Below, piece by piece: positions 41,444-51,659 of a DNA stretch of 64,000 bases. This DNA is from Aricia agestis. Taxonomy: Eukaryota > Arthropoda > Insecta > Lepidoptera > Lycaenidae. Position numbers and translations under genes: made by a program. Each line of letters opens with the position of its first letter. Within the stretch, counting starts at the first letter, position 1. The DNA lies in NCBI RefSeq assembly GCF_905147365.1, contig NC_056407.1:20691980-20755979 (forward strand), read 5' to 3'. Under the pieces are notes generated by a model. It made no database searches and was not told the DNA's origin. It saw only the letters and a program-made list of their open reading frames with translations.

Positions 41444-41850
41444 TTTTTTATTTGTTTATTTATTTATTTAACTCAGGCATCTTGGCCCATATTATAAATA
41501 CCTTATAGACTAACATACATACAATTATACTAAAAACTAACACTAACACTAAAACACTAAACACGTTTTGTCTGCGACGTGGGGCGCGACGTGTTCGGAA
41601 GTCGTCCTCGGAACCTCCTGTAGACGACTCCAATCGACCAGAACTCCTCCTCGAAGGTCGGTAGATAGTGCGTCGGGACCTCACCACAAAGGAACTAAAA
41701 TTCACTTTGTGGCGGGACTCCAAGCGCTCGACCCTCAAGATGAAGTGGGTCTTGCTCCTGATGTAGTCCACGACCTGCTCGACCGTCGTGGACCAGTGCA
41801 GCCTGGTCCTTTTCGGAGGAAAGACACTCCTTTGCAGGAAAAGGATTGAA
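41444..41850 (-). pseudogene. LINE ORF1 (FP-like) C-terminus with direct 3' tail, copy 1
   Basis: Minus translation: WSTTVEQVVDYIRSKTHFIL, RVERLESRHKVNFSSFVV (about 41680-41830). This is the C-terminal part of the gag-like ORF1 of CR1/Jockey-type LINEs, related to the baculovirus FP-type nucleic-acid chaperone fold. It is followed within some 200 bp by a 3' UTR (GTTAGTCTATAAGGTATTTA) and an AAATAAATAAAT tail, with no ORF2. The frame decays after the conserved block. Confidence 0.7.
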
Positions 41851-43598
41851 TAAAAAGCATTTTCAAGTTAGAGTGGCCTTACATGGTTCATGGTCCTTAA
41901 TATTATATACATTCATCTAAGCATCAGAAAAACATTCCTCGTTGTAGCTCAGTTGGTAATAAAATAACTTTTATTCATCTATGCATATTGTGATGAATAA
42001 AATAAAAGTTCTTTTTGAAAACACTCCAGCGTAGCAAACTTTATGTACTTACGATATTAAAATATAATTATGAAATATTAATAATTAATAAATTAATTAT
42101 TAATTTCAGGCTTCGGCTACCTACAATATAGTGAAAAGTGAAATATTGTCAAGTTTATTGGTAATAAACTGTAATAAAGGACGTATTTTGTAAAAAATCT
42201 GAGAGTCGTAATTTCAGGATATTGCTTATCATTATTTTTGAATTGTTCCATCTCTCGACACAACATAATCTCCATAAATGGGATATCATTCTGTCTCCTC
42301 TGAATGGGATGTCAAGTTTGTTCTTGAAGGATAACACCATAGTATGATAACACATAGAAGGTTTGAACGAGTCTCTACCGAATTGAGCACAACTCACAAG
42401 CATACATTAGCATGATTTATTAACTTTAGAGAACAAAACAACGGTTTTTTAGGTTCAATTTAGATTGCAACGTCTCAAAGCGTTGCGATAGGGCATTTTT
42501 AATTTAATTAATAACTCAAATTTTGAACAGACAGCCCGACACAGGAAGGCAAGTATTTCAATAAACACATTGCGTTGCATCGACGCGTCAAGTTTCACTG
42601 TTACCGACCCTAACAAGGGCGCTATCACATTTTTTCACAAATATCAGCGATTTTCAGGTACCATTTTAAAGAATTAGGAGTCACACTGCGAGAATATTTT
42701 GATTTTGAAATGAAAGATAATATATCATTAATCATTGTATTCGTCTCCACGTCTACACCATATAGGAATTTTACAGCCGCATACAAAATTTTCACATAAA
42801 TGAAATCATCATCATCAACACATTTTAACCATCACAATAATCGCAAAAGTTTAAAAAATGGGGTCTGATTAGGAACCAGTACTTATAGATAAATTTCTAT
42901 ATGCGAAAACAATGTCATTGTGTACATTCTTGCTATATATTTACTCATATTTTTATTTAATTACTGTTTTGTTTTCCAGTAAAAAAAAAAATTAAAAACA
43001 CTGAACCAAGGAAAACAAATATATACAAAAAACTTGTTGCTTATTTTTAGTACCCTGTACGAAGTGCTATATATTTTATATAAAAATAAATAACATTTCC
43101 ATTTATAAGAAAAATAAGAAACGCTCTGCTTAATACAATTTCGCCCTATCGAGAACGCGGCGAGCGTCGCGTCGTAGCCACAACCGTCACTGTATAAGGC
43201 GCGCTGATATGAATGTTATTTTAATGTGCTTTACGTCGATATTCGTACTGACAGACATCGACTTGCTAATTTTTATGTGATACCGTCCTAAGCCTTGTGA
43301 ATCTTATCTCTGTGTCGAATATTTCTCCAGAAATGAATAATACTCTACTATCTATATTTTATATTGTGATGATGTGAACGTGCCTCCGCAACTGCTTACC
43401 TGAAGTACTCCTTTATGAACTTGAATTCACTAACAAGGATTATAACAATATCATTATTACTTTGAACAAGATGATATTGTGTATTATTCATGTTATATCA
43501 ATTTCTCCCGAGAACGGCTGAGCCGATTTCGCTAATTTTGTTTGTTAGAATTTTCCTTATTATACGAGGATAATAATTAGGAAACCTTAGAATACTAA
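41851..43598. other. No gene; possible tRNA-like scrap at 41943-41965
   Basis: GTTGTAGCTCAGTTGGTAAT resembles a tRNA/SINE A box, but no B box follows. The rest of the interval is AT-rich without supported features; a GC-richer piece at 43145-43205 is unassigned. Confidence 0.5.
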
Positions 43599-43724
43599 GG
43601 GCCTTTTTACAACTTCCTGATAAGGCTATCCACCACTTAACTTGACAGATGAAGTAGGAGAATCTGTCAAAAAAGTTGTATAAAGCCTATTCGGCACTTT
43701 ATCAGAAAGTGGTGAAACAGGCCC
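43599..43724. mobile_element. PIF/Harbinger-type MITE, GGCCTGTTTCACCAC family, copy 2
   Basis: TAA on the left and TTA on the right. The right end GTGGTGAAACAGGCCC matches 18349-18483; the left end is diverged (GGGCCTTTTTACAACTTC). Internal GATAAGGCTATCCACCA and AGCCTATTCGGCACTTTATC blocks match. Confidence 0.75.
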
Positions 43725-43737
43725 TTAGCATGTATAT

Positions 43738-44316
43738 TGTTACATGCTAGGGTTCGAAGATTTGGAGAGAAAGACCTGGTGACTCTCTTGAAGACTTTAT
43801 TAACATTGCACTAAACACTAGGTCACAACACTTAGCACTAAGTCCAAACACTAATCACTAGGTCCAATCACTGCGCACTACCACTGTCCTAGGTCGTAGC
43901 CAAGTCGCAGGTTTCACTGGTTCACTCACTATTGATCACTTGTTGTCACTCCGAAATCGCCTTGATGATAGCTCGAAACGAACTGAACTGCCGCGCCGTC
44001 TACCTGCGGCTTTTTATATGGCGAGACGAATTCCAGAAAGTTCCCGATACACGTAAACAAGTGTCGGAACTTTCTAGGAGGCTCGAGCATGTACCACAAT
44101 AAACATAAACAACTAAACACGTAAACAAAATAAACCGGTAAACACGTAAACAAGACACTTTTAGAAAGTTCGAGCACAGTCTATTCGAGTATGTACTAGC
44201 GCACCTAACGCCATCTAGTATTGAGTAGGGGATTTATGTTGCCTGTGTTCCCTCGGTAAGTTTTACTGGTTTGTCGCTAGATGGCACTACGTGTCCGTAT
44301 ACCATGTACCGTAACA
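43738..44316 (+). mobile_element. Solo LTR (579 bp)
   Basis: Starts TGTTACATGCTAGGGTTCGA and ends CATGTACCGTAACA, so TG...CA with inverted TGTTAC/GTAACA ends. ATAT directly repeats at 43734-43737 and 44317-44320, a 4-bp duplication as made by Ty3-type integrases. A TATA-like CTTTTTATATGG lies near 44009 and AATAAA near 44098, in plausible order for U3-R-U5. A second LTR or internal region is absent, so it arose by LTR-LTR recombination. The frames inside are not genes. Confidence 0.82.
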
Positions 44317-44345
44317 ATATTACCTATTACCTATATTTAGTAATT

Positions 44346-44640
44346 TCGCGCACCCGCAACTCCGTTGGTCGCGCGGGAACCGTACATTTTTCCAAGATAA
44401 GTGTCATTTCTCGGAACTCGAAGTATCGCCATAATATTGAATATTTCTCCACTATTTAATGAATACTTATAAACCTTGCTCTTCAATCACTCTATCTAAA
44501 GAAAGCCACATCAAAATCCATTGCGTAGTTTTAAAGATTAACGGGAACAAATGGACATAGGGACGGAAAAAGAGACTTTGTTTTTAATCGACTTCCAAAA
44601 AGGAGGAGGTTATATTATGTTCGGCTGTGGATATTTTAAT
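44346..44640 (-). mobile_element. Helitron-like remnant
   Basis: GCACCCGCAACTCCGTTG, GCGCGGGAACCGTACATTTT and AATCCATTGCGTAGTTTTAA are typical Helitron phrases in minus orientation. From 44586 the plus-strand phrase GACTTCCAAAAAGGAGGAGG begins another piece. Ends are not resolvable. Confidence 0.5.
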
Positions 44641-44649
44641 TTTTTTATA

Positions 44650-44732
44650 CTAGATATATATTGACGACTGACGACACAACGTCAGCGCCCAGCGCTTTTA
44701 TATGACGGGACGACGCGCGACGGGTCAACTAG
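44650..44732 (+). mobile_element. Helitron 3' end, GACGGGTCAACTAG family
   Basis: TTGACGACTGACGACACAAC, CGCTTTTATATGACGGGAC, then GACGGGTCAA and CTAG followed by T. The GC-rich stem before CTAG fits a Helitron terminator. Confidence 0.6.
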
Positions 44733-44756
44733 TTTTTATTTTTGTTCTATATAATA

Positions 44757-44965
44757 CTACCTGTCCCGGCAATGTTGTTTTGCCATAAAATGATTTTCCG
44801 TTTTCCTGCTTTTCTCTTGAAGTGTTTTCTGTTTATTTTTTCTATAGACGTCACGGAGCCCGAGACCATTCCAACGAATGCAAAACCGTGGAAATCGGTT
44901 CATGCGTTCTGGAGTTATAGCGTCAGGAAGGAAAATCCGACTTATTTTTATACATATATTATTAT
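44757..44965 (-). mobile_element. Helitron, GTCCCGGCAATGTTG end family
   Basis: On plus it starts with a mutated CTAC, then CTGTCCCGGCAATGTTGTTT and TGCCATAAAA. The interior has ACGGAGCCCGAGACCATTCC and AAATCGGTTCATGCGTTCTG. The 5' end is near TTTATACATATATTATTA. The 3' hairpin is GGCAAAAC...GCCGGG. Confidence 0.6.
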
Positions 44966-45338
44966 AGATAAAAACAGTAGAATAAATTAAGAACCTCAAC
45001 AAAATGCTTTTGGGTCAACTAAAAGTTAACCTTTGGACACTGGAGGCTATGGTATTTCAGTCCCTGCATATCGTCATTACGTCCGTCCGAAAGCACTGAG
45101 TACTAAGCGTCCGATATTTGTTATAATTATGGTTAGTTTAACGATTATAGGTCACTTTGTATGCTCCCCTGGCACAGGTTCATAAAAACGGACCCTCTAC
45201 CCTTATAATGACTTATTGCTTATCACACGGAAACACATCACGTAGGCGCAATATTATTTGAGTAAAGGTTTCAATGTAGCCGTATGTATTTTATTGTCAA
45301 AACGTTTGATCTTCATCTTTTTATTACTTTTGCATATA
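44966..45338. other. No gene or recognisable repeat
   Basis: Nothing supported. Confidence 0.45.
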
Positions 45339-45375
45339 CAGAGGGTAATAAAAATAATTGATAAATACTTTAGGG

Positions 45376-45711
45376 TTTTTTTTTTTTTTTTAATTAGGGG
45401 GCAAACGAGCAAACGGGTCACCTGATGGAAAGCAACTTCCGTCGCCCATGGACACTCGCAGCATCAGAAGAGCTGCAGGTGCGTTGCCGGCCTTTTAAGA
45501 GGGAATAGGGTAATAGGGGAAGGCAGGGATGGAAAGAGAACGGAATAAGGGAGGGTAGAAAAGGGAATAGGGTAGGGGATTGGGCCTCCGGTAAACTCAC
45601 TCACTCGGCGAAACACAGCGCAAGCGCTGTTTCACGCCGTTTTTCTGTGAGGACGTGGTATTTCTCCGGTCGAGCCGGCCCATTCATGCCGAAGCATGGC
45701 TCTCCCACGTC
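45376..45711 (-). mobile_element. A-tailed SINE/LINE-end repeat, copy 3
   Basis: The plus strand starts with a run of about 17 T, then AATTAGGGGGCAAACGAGCA, AACGGGTCACCTGATGGAAA, TGCGTTGCCGGCCTTTTAAG, a purine-rich block, AAACACAGCGCAAGCGCTGT and ends CATGGCTCTCCCACGT. Read on minus this is an A-tailed element. The minus frame gives LLKGRQRTCSSSDAAS and VHGRRKLLSIR then stop, a CR1-like LINE C-terminus. Confidence 0.82.
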
Positions 45712-45715
45712 ACCG

Positions 45716-45797
45716 ATGGTGTGCATGGCCCCCCTAACTCTGTCCCTTGTGTGTTTAATAAAGATGTTTTTATTTATTTATTTTATTTATTATTTAT
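45716..45797 (+). repeat. LINE 3' tail with AATAAAG
   Basis: CTGTCCCTTGTGTGTTTAAT then AAAGATGTTTTTATTTATTT looks like a LINE 3' terminus in plus orientation, next to the minus-strand A-tailed repeat. Too short to classify. Confidence 0.4.
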
Positions 45798-45872
45798 CTA
45801 TATAGAGATCGCAGTAAAAGTAGCAGCTCAGAAAGAGTAACTTTTTTTTACTTTCGTATGGGAAAAAATCGT

Positions 45873-46356
45873 GGACGTGTGTATCTTGCCTATTCTGACC
45901 TACGGTGCCCAGTCAGGACTGGGCACTGTAGGTCAGAATAGAATAGCTGTCAAAGACCCTGGTCTTTGACAGCTTCACAGAAGTCCCGACTCGGAGTTTG
46001 CCACCGAGCTATGGAACGCAGCATTCTAGGTATAAAAAGGATTAACCGCGTCCGGAATACCACCCTGCGTTCCCAAACGAAGCTCGTTGACGTAGGCAGA
46101 AAGGCAGCTAGCCTTAAGTGGAGCTAGGCAGGGCACGTCTCCCGTATGCATCCGGATCGGTGGGCGCGTCTAATTTCGGAGTGGCTACCGACTGGTCGGC
46201 GTAACAGAGGCCGACCCAAGAAAAGGTGGCGCGACGAACTAGATGCGTTTGATAAAGAGTGGCCAACAACATCACAGGATCGTGAACTTTGGAAAGAGAG
46301 AGGGGAGGCCTTTGCCCAGTAGTGGGATACTGTTGGCTGATAATAATAATAATAAT
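45873..46356 (+). pseudogene. RTE-type LINE ORF2 C-terminus with (TAA)n tail
   Basis: Translation: ILTYGAQ, a break, then WSLTASQKSRLGVCHRAMER, SILGIKRINRVRNTTLR, VDVGRKAASLKW, AGHVSRMHPDRW, RPKKRWRDELDAFDKEW and RELWKERGEAFAQ, stopping at about 46320. This is the C-terminal region of RTE-like ORF2. The TAATAATAATAATAATGG tail at 46339-46356 is the usual 3' microsatellite. About 48 bp of inverted material (45913-45960) interrupts the ORF between GAQ and WSL. Confidence 0.85.
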
Positions 46357-46550
46357 GGGAAACTTCCTGACGCTGGGGCGCTTGCCCATACAAATCACAT
46401 TAACAATATTTGCTTATTCAGCGCTGCTACTTTCACAGTGGACTCTATGTATAGAGTCTACTGTGAATGTGGACTGTATAGTCTGATACGTAGTAAATAA
46501 GGGGCACATACACGCACTAAATTACTATCACTAAGTTTTGTTACACCTTG

Positions 46551-47884
46551 TAGAAGAGATCAGAATTTTGTATGCGTTCTGCGTAGGTATTTACAAATGT
46601 ATACCAAGTGTAATAGAGACACATCCATTGGCACTTGCAGCACACACAGTAGATATACCTTTTTTTAACATGGGGAAATGCTTTACGCATCCCCGGCAAA
46701 TTGGGGATATCGGCCGGGGTATGTGGGACTCCTGTCTGCCCACTAAAACCCCATGGTGCTCCACTCATCGCTTAAGGCAGAGTTGCGGGTACGATATAAC
46801 CTACCGCAGTCCGCAACGCACACAGTACGCCTAATGCTGGCACTTCATATGGCTATTTGTATTTGCGTATATTTGATGTATTTGCTAAACAATCACCATG
46901 TGTAGACAGTATGTTTGACAAAGTATTGGCCTTATTTGCCTATTTGACAAATATGACCAATACCGAATACACGTATCCGTACCTCTGTCGGTTTTTGACG
47001 CACATCAAAAGAGTCAAATAGGCAAGTACACAAATAAACCGGTGCTGTCAACTTGACAACAGACGGTATATTTTCCAGGTGATTTTCAGCAAATTTTCAG
47101 TCATTTTCAGCATGTAATAGTTACATGCAGTTAAATAATAAAATCCAGCTGCCACTTGAATCACGTCCATTGTATTGGTGAACACAAACCTGATGACCGG
47201 TGACAAGATATATCTAGCTTGTGGTTACGGAGATATGCGAACACAAACATAAAAACATACATACACACACTTATGATAAAATATTACATACATACGGGTA
47301 GAATTGATAACCTCCTTTTTTGAGTCAGTTAAAAATGCATCGCAAATCGCAATGCCTCGCGACATTACTTCATGATAAGCAGCAAATATGATCCTTCTCG
47401 ATCCTGCGTTTTCTCCTGCGAGTTTAATTACTCATATATTTTTAAAGCACTTTTAAAATACCATTAAAAATTCCGGACCGTAAAAAGCTCGTGTAAAAAG
47501 ATCCGAGCGTTCTTCGAGTTGCTTTTGCAAGATAATTTATAATTTAATTAATCCCAGGCTTCACAGTAATACCAATGAGAAAGGAAATATATTTTGAACT
47601 TCATTTTCCGTTAATTTGATGCCTCATTCCTTATTAATAGGTAATACAATGCCGATGAATAAAGTAAGTTGTTGGTAAATGATATTCGTTTTTATTGCAA
47701 ATTAAAGGTCCTCCCTCACTGGGAGCATTCTCTTGTAATGTTACAGAGTCGAGCATTACACCAATGGGGGAGAAGAGCCGAGCATTACAATGCGCACCTT
47801 GGAATGATACAGTGTGTAATATCTTGATACAAATTGTAACATCAACCTACGTACTCTATGTTACAAAGGAGCCAACGAGATACA
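46551..47884. other. No gene; LINE-like patch at 46670-46800
   Basis: GGGGAAATGCTTTACGCATC, GGGGTATGTGGGACTCCTGT, CCACTAAAACCCCATGGTG and GTTGCGGGTACGATATAA are phrases I associate with the 3' region of a lepidopteran LINE, without an intact frame. 46900-47060 has inverted CTATTTGACAAA / GTCAAATAGG words. The rest is unassigned. Confidence 0.45.
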
Positions 47885-48245
47885 ATTTTTTTTCATTTAT
47901 TTATATCAGGCTACATAGGCCCATATAATATATACCTTAATGACTAACAAACATATAAGTTGTATATACTTAATAACTACACTTTATCACGATGTTATCG
48001 GCGACGTGACGCGCGCTTCATTCCGGAGTCTCCCCCGGAACCTTCGGTAGATCACATCAGTCGGCCAGAATTCCTCCGCTTCGAAGGTCGACAGAAGATG
48101 CGTTGGCACTCTCACCACAAAGGAACTGAAGTTGACCTTGTGGCGAGACTGCAGACGTTCGACCCCCAAGTGGAGGGATGTCTTCTTACTGAGGTAGTTC
48201 ACGACGTCCTCGACCTCCATGGACCAGACCAGACCAGACATTTTT
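47885..48245 (-). pseudogene. LINE ORF1 (FP-like) C-terminus with direct 3' tail, copy 2
   Basis: Minus frame 48241-47987: MEVEDVVNYLSKKTSL, LGVERLQSRHKVNFSSFVVR, VPTHLLSTFEAEEFWPTDV, IYRRFRGRLRNEARV, ending in a stop at 47987. This is the C-terminal half of a gag-like ORF1. The 3' UTR is only about 100 bp (GTTTGTTAGTCATTAAGGTA) and ends ATAAATGAAAAAAAA at about 47888. No RT sequence follows. The 5' end is truncated near 48245. Confidence 0.82.
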
Positions 48246-48379
48246 TTTATTTATTTTTTAGCTGGGTATTGACATACTTTTAAACGCGAAAGGACAAAGA
48301 ATACTTTTTATCCCGGAAAAATGCACGTCTCCATGCGATAAACGAATTTTGGCGCAACGGAGTTGCGGGCGTCATCTAG
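48246..48379 (+). mobile_element. Short Helitron, 3' part, copy 3
   Basis: CGAAAGGACAAAGAATACTT, TTTATCCCGG and TTTGGCGCAACGGAGTTGCG, GGCGTCAT, then CTAG and T. Same 3' end as 6334-6532 and 25525-25710; the 5' part is missing. Confidence 0.78.
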
Positions 48380-48391
48380 TAATTAATATTA

Positions 48392-48885
48392 CTAGAGATC
48401 GCCCAATGGTCGAAATTCGTCCTTAGATTCAACGACATTAGGACTAAGTACTACCTATATTTTGTAAAAAATATTGCCTTTATCATTATTTTTTTCAACT
48501 CTTGTCTCTGGGACTTAGCTGATCTCAGACTGGCCGTGTAAGCATTGTCTAATAGTATCTAAGATTCAATAAAAAAAAACTATAATCCATTTTCAATTTG
48601 TCAACTTGTTGTCCAACAGACTTCAACCATAAATAAAAGAGTATAATTCGTATGTATAGGCTTGTCACTCAAAAATCTGTCATTTCTCATGTGTGTGTGT
48701 TGTAGTGTGTGTAATGTTTTATTTGTTAAAAAAATGTATGATAAAAGCATAATTTCAGAAAAATATTAGCTCGATGCACTCCTTCACCATGTAAACTATA
48801 ACTGTGCAAAATTTCATGAACCTACGTTTCCCCATTTTTCGTAGAAAGAGTTACAAAGTTTTTCGTTCGCGTATTAATATTATGA
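48392..48885 (-). mobile_element. Helitron-like element, CTCTAG family, copy 3
   Basis: Minus: 5' TCATAATATTAATACGCGAA; 3' CGACCATTGGGCGATCTCTA, G. It is complete and uninterrupted (494 bp). It faces the short Helitron at 48246-48379 tail to tail, 12 bp apart. Confidence 0.75.
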
Positions 48886-49381
48886 TGATGTGCTGGAAGC
48901 CTCAAAGAAAATCTGTAAGCGCAATGCTAGAAATAGCCAAGGAAAGTTTTAAATAAGACTAATTTACCATTACTTCACCAAGACCGTTAAGACAATTTCA
49001 CTGGAATAAACTGGCCCTGATTGCAGTTGTGCAGCCATTTAAGTAAGTTATTTGCGGAGTACAATAGCAGTAACTGTTTTATACATGAAACAATTGAAGA
49101 CAAGCAGATAAACTGGGTAACCAACAATTTGAAAATGAACGTTTTTGGCATAAATGGAGGCTTTAAGATCGGGAAAACTATTAAAATGTGCTAGCAAATA
49201 ATAAATAAATTCATATAGCTAGATATAATATAATTATTATTAGCTAGAATCTAGAACGATGAAGTAAATAAGTTACAAGGTTTGCCCAAATTAGAAAGGA
49301 ATAAATGAGTAATGCTCTTATGTTGTAGTCACCTTAATTTTGTTAGACTACTTTTGTAGTTCTAAGAGAAGTATAGTGTTA
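48886..49381. other. No gene or recognisable repeat
   Basis: Nothing supported. Confidence 0.45.
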
Positions 49382-49795
49382 CTAGATGTCCCGCGCGGCT
49401 TCGCCCGCGTAAATTAGAAATTTTACAGAATCCGTAGCTACATTTTCCCATAAAAAATATTTCCCCCGTTTTTCCCACATTTTCCTGAGTTTCTTTTGTC
49501 GTATTAGTCTTAGAGTAATAATATAATATAACCTTCTCGATAAATGATGAGTCTTACTCGATAAATGATCTATCTAACACTGAGATAAGTTTTTAAATCG
49601 GACCTGTAGTTTCTGAAGTTCGCGTTCAAGCAAACATACTCTTCAGGTTTATAATATTAGGTAGATATAGATTTTTTTTAATTATCGTTTGACAAACTCG
49701 AGTCTCGATCTAAAAGACTATGAAATGGTATAATATGGTAGTGATGATGATGATGATGATGATGAAGAATGTAATTTGCATAGTAGCATATGCTT
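49382..49795 (-). mobile_element. Chimeric Helitron, copy 3, 5'-truncated
   Basis: Plus strand starts CTAGATGTCCCGCGCGGCTT, CGCCCGCGTAAATTAG, passes the inner start TTATAATATTAGGTAGATAT and continues CGTTTGACAAACTCGAGTCT, TGACGATGA-type repeats and GCATAGTAGCATATGCTTTC. It spans the same internal junction as 10935-11991 and 19972-21481, then stops. Confidence 0.8.
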
Positions 49796-50260
49796 TCTGA
49801 ATAATAGAATAATATTGAATGCGATGATAGCGCCGTCCACCGGATCTAATGTAAAACATTCCAAAATCAACAACTCCTTATAAATAAGAAATTAATTGAA
49901 AAAACATTTTCCAGTAGACCAAACTGTAAATCTAAACCATTCTCGAATCTCCACGAACACACACAAAAAATTTCATCAAAATTGGTCCAGTCGTTTAGGA
50001 GGAGTTCAGTCACATACACACGCACACAAGAAATATATATATTAAGATTAAATTGTAGAACACTGTAAATTGTAATCAACATTGTAATAATTACGAACAC
50101 GCATTATGAAATGTGAACAGAAATTGTAGTTTTTGCAGGTTTATTTTCATAGACTTGACACTATTTACAGTAGTTAGATTTTATAGCTGTTTTATGCCTT
50201 TTTAATGTATTCAACGTACCATATTATTATTACTTATCCATTCTTACATAAATAATAAAA
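49796..50260 (-). repeat. Repeat tail with TTGGTCCAGTCGTTTAGGAG
   Basis: AATTTCATCAAAATTGGTCC, AGTCGTTTAGGAGGAGTTCA and GAAATATATATATTAAGA at 49970-50045 are a common end of lepidopteran repeats, probably Helitron-derived, on minus. ACCGGATCTAATGTAAAAC marks its other part. From 50050 on nothing is assigned. Confidence 0.45.
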
Positions 50261-50261
50261 A

Positions 50262-50560
50262 CCGGCCAAGTGCGAGTTGGACTCGCCCATGAAGGATTCC
50301 GCAGCAGCAATAAGGTTTATTTTTATGAAATTAAAAGGTGTTTGATTTATTTTTATATTTCAGTTGATTTAATGAAAGTTAAATAATTGAGGTTTACCAT
50401 TTATGACGTATAAAAAAAAACTACTTGCTAGATCTCGTTCAAACTAATTTTCGTTGGTAGTTTTAATAGTAATGTACATCACATTTTTTTAGACTTATCA
50501 TCCCCCTACTTAAGAAGTTAAAGACACACGCAAACACTAAACACTATAAATTGATGCAAA
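50262..50560 (+). repeat. GGCTAAGTGCGAGTCGGAC-family repeat, 5' part
   Basis: AACCGGCCAAGTGCGAGTTG, GACTCGCCCATGAAGGATTC at 50262, then an AT-rich body. It differs in the body from 22245-22660, so it is a subfamily. A matching 3' end (CTGGGTACGAAACCCTAAAA) appears only at 53925, perhaps displaced by later insertions. Confidence 0.55.
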
Positions 50561-51250
50561 TACAGGTTGTTTTTTTTTTTTTGTGATTTTTTTTTTTACC
50601 TTCTACCTTCGTTAACTTTTTTCTCCCACGGTTTAGAAATTTTTCATCATACAATAAAATGTTCAACTTTTCAAGCCCTTTCATTTGGTATATGTCTCAA
50701 AGTGCTACATTAGTATGTACGAAGTAATTTTTCCTTAAGCAAAATGGGTTCAGCGGTTTGAGCGTGAAGAGGTAACAGACAGACAGACACACTTTCACAT
50801 TTCACATTCATGAAAGGACATTCATGAAAGAAATAAACTTTATTGACAATATTTTATCGTTTAGTGATATTCAAACATCTGGCTTCTATTTAAAATCTAT
50901 GTATACCTCCTTACTAAATAAGTACTTATTCATAGCTTTTGAATATTAGAAACCAGAAGCACGACTACAAAGCCCAAATAATTGAATGATGAATATAATG
51001 TCTGCGGCTTCAACGACCCCATTTGGACCGCTTCGCTAACTAGCAACCATTACGTTTCAGATATTCATTTCCAAAGTTTCCTATTACCGAATTTCATGTT
51101 CCCAATTTGAATGACGAAGTGATCTATCGAACCGAATCTACAAAATTATTAGAAAATCAATTTTTTTAAAGCAAAAATAGATTAGAAGATTTTACTGCCT
51201 TTACCGTTATATTCCAAATATGCTCGGTCTCTGAGGTGAATTCCATAAGT
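50561..51250. other. No gene; Helitron phrase at 50740-50810
   Basis: AAAATGGGTTCAGCGGTTTG, AGCGTGAAGAGGTAACAGAC and AGACACACTTTCACATTTC are Helitron body phrases on minus. The rest is unassigned. Confidence 0.45.
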
Positions 51251-51254
51251 GGCA

Positions 51255-51598
51255 CGCCTCCGTGGTCTAGTGGTATAGAGCGCGGCTCTCGACTCGGATG
51301 TCGTGGGTTCGATTCCTGCGTTGGAAAAATGTTATTTCCAAGTTTGGTTAGGACAATGCAGACTGATCACCTGATTGTCTGACAAGTAAGATGCGTCGGA
51401 TGGGCATGTAAAAAGTCGGTCCTGCGCTTGATCTCTCGCCGGTCGTGTCGGTCTTCCGTCCCACTGGGTTATGAGAGTAAAGGAATAGAGAGTGCTCTTG
51501 TGTACTGCGCACACACTTGGGCACTATAAAATTACTCCTGCGTAGCTGGCCTGTTTTCAATGAAACCGGCCACCGTCACCGAAACTTGACACCTTGTA
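51255..51598 (+). mobile_element. tRNA-derived SINE, second family (about 340 bp)
   Basis: The head CGCCTCCGTGGTCTAGTGGT (A box), ATAGAGCGCGGCTCTCGACT and GGGTTCGATTCC (B box) is tRNA-like. The body AATGTTATTTCCAAGTTTGG, CAGACTGATCACCTGATTGT, GCGTCGGATGGGCATG, GTCCCACTGGGTTATGAGAG and the end GAAACCGGCCACCGTC, CGAAACTT is that of a common lepidopteran SINE. It is not a functional tRNA gene because the acceptor stem does not close. It is distinct from the SINE at 35121-35384. Confidence 0.87.
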
Positions 51599-51659
51599 TC
51601 TGAACTTAAAACTGAAAGATAAATTACGTTCAATTTCACACACATGCATTTTTAAAAGC

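Larger units (their letters stand above)
45339..46550. mobile_element. Foldback MITE (CAGGGTGTAAC family) with nested LINE pieces
   Basis: The left end is a diverged CAGAGGGTAATAAAA...GATAAATACTTTAGGG, the middle part GTAAAAGTAGCAGCTCAGAA at 45812, and the right arm AGCGCTGCTACTTTCACAGT at 46419 to the end TTTTGTTACACCTTG at 46550. The intact relative at 61486-61740 shows these parts belong together. Two insertions separate them: about 45376-45800 and about 45873-46356. The right arm also contains a small duplication around CTCTATGTATAGAG. Confidence 0.75.

Noticed and set aside
41568..41849. 93-codon plus frame
   Set aside because: It is antisense to the LINE ORF1 remnant, which has clear family motifs on minus.
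41943..41965. tRNA or SINE head (GTAGCTCAGTTGGTA)
   Set aside because: Only an A-box-like phrase; no B box or cloverleaf follows within 80 bp.
43929..44177. 82-codon minus frame with a hydrophobic N-terminus
   Set aside because: It lies wholly inside the solo LTR, which is non-coding; no family recognised.
46114..46500. Four overlapping frames of 65-94 codons
   Set aside because: They are shadows of the RTE C-terminus, which is in a different, broken plus frame, and of the MITE arm downstream.
51255..51325. Possible functional tRNA gene
   Set aside because: A and B boxes are good, but the acceptor stem does not close and a 270-bp SINE body follows. Same reasoning for 8690-8781 and 35300-35384.
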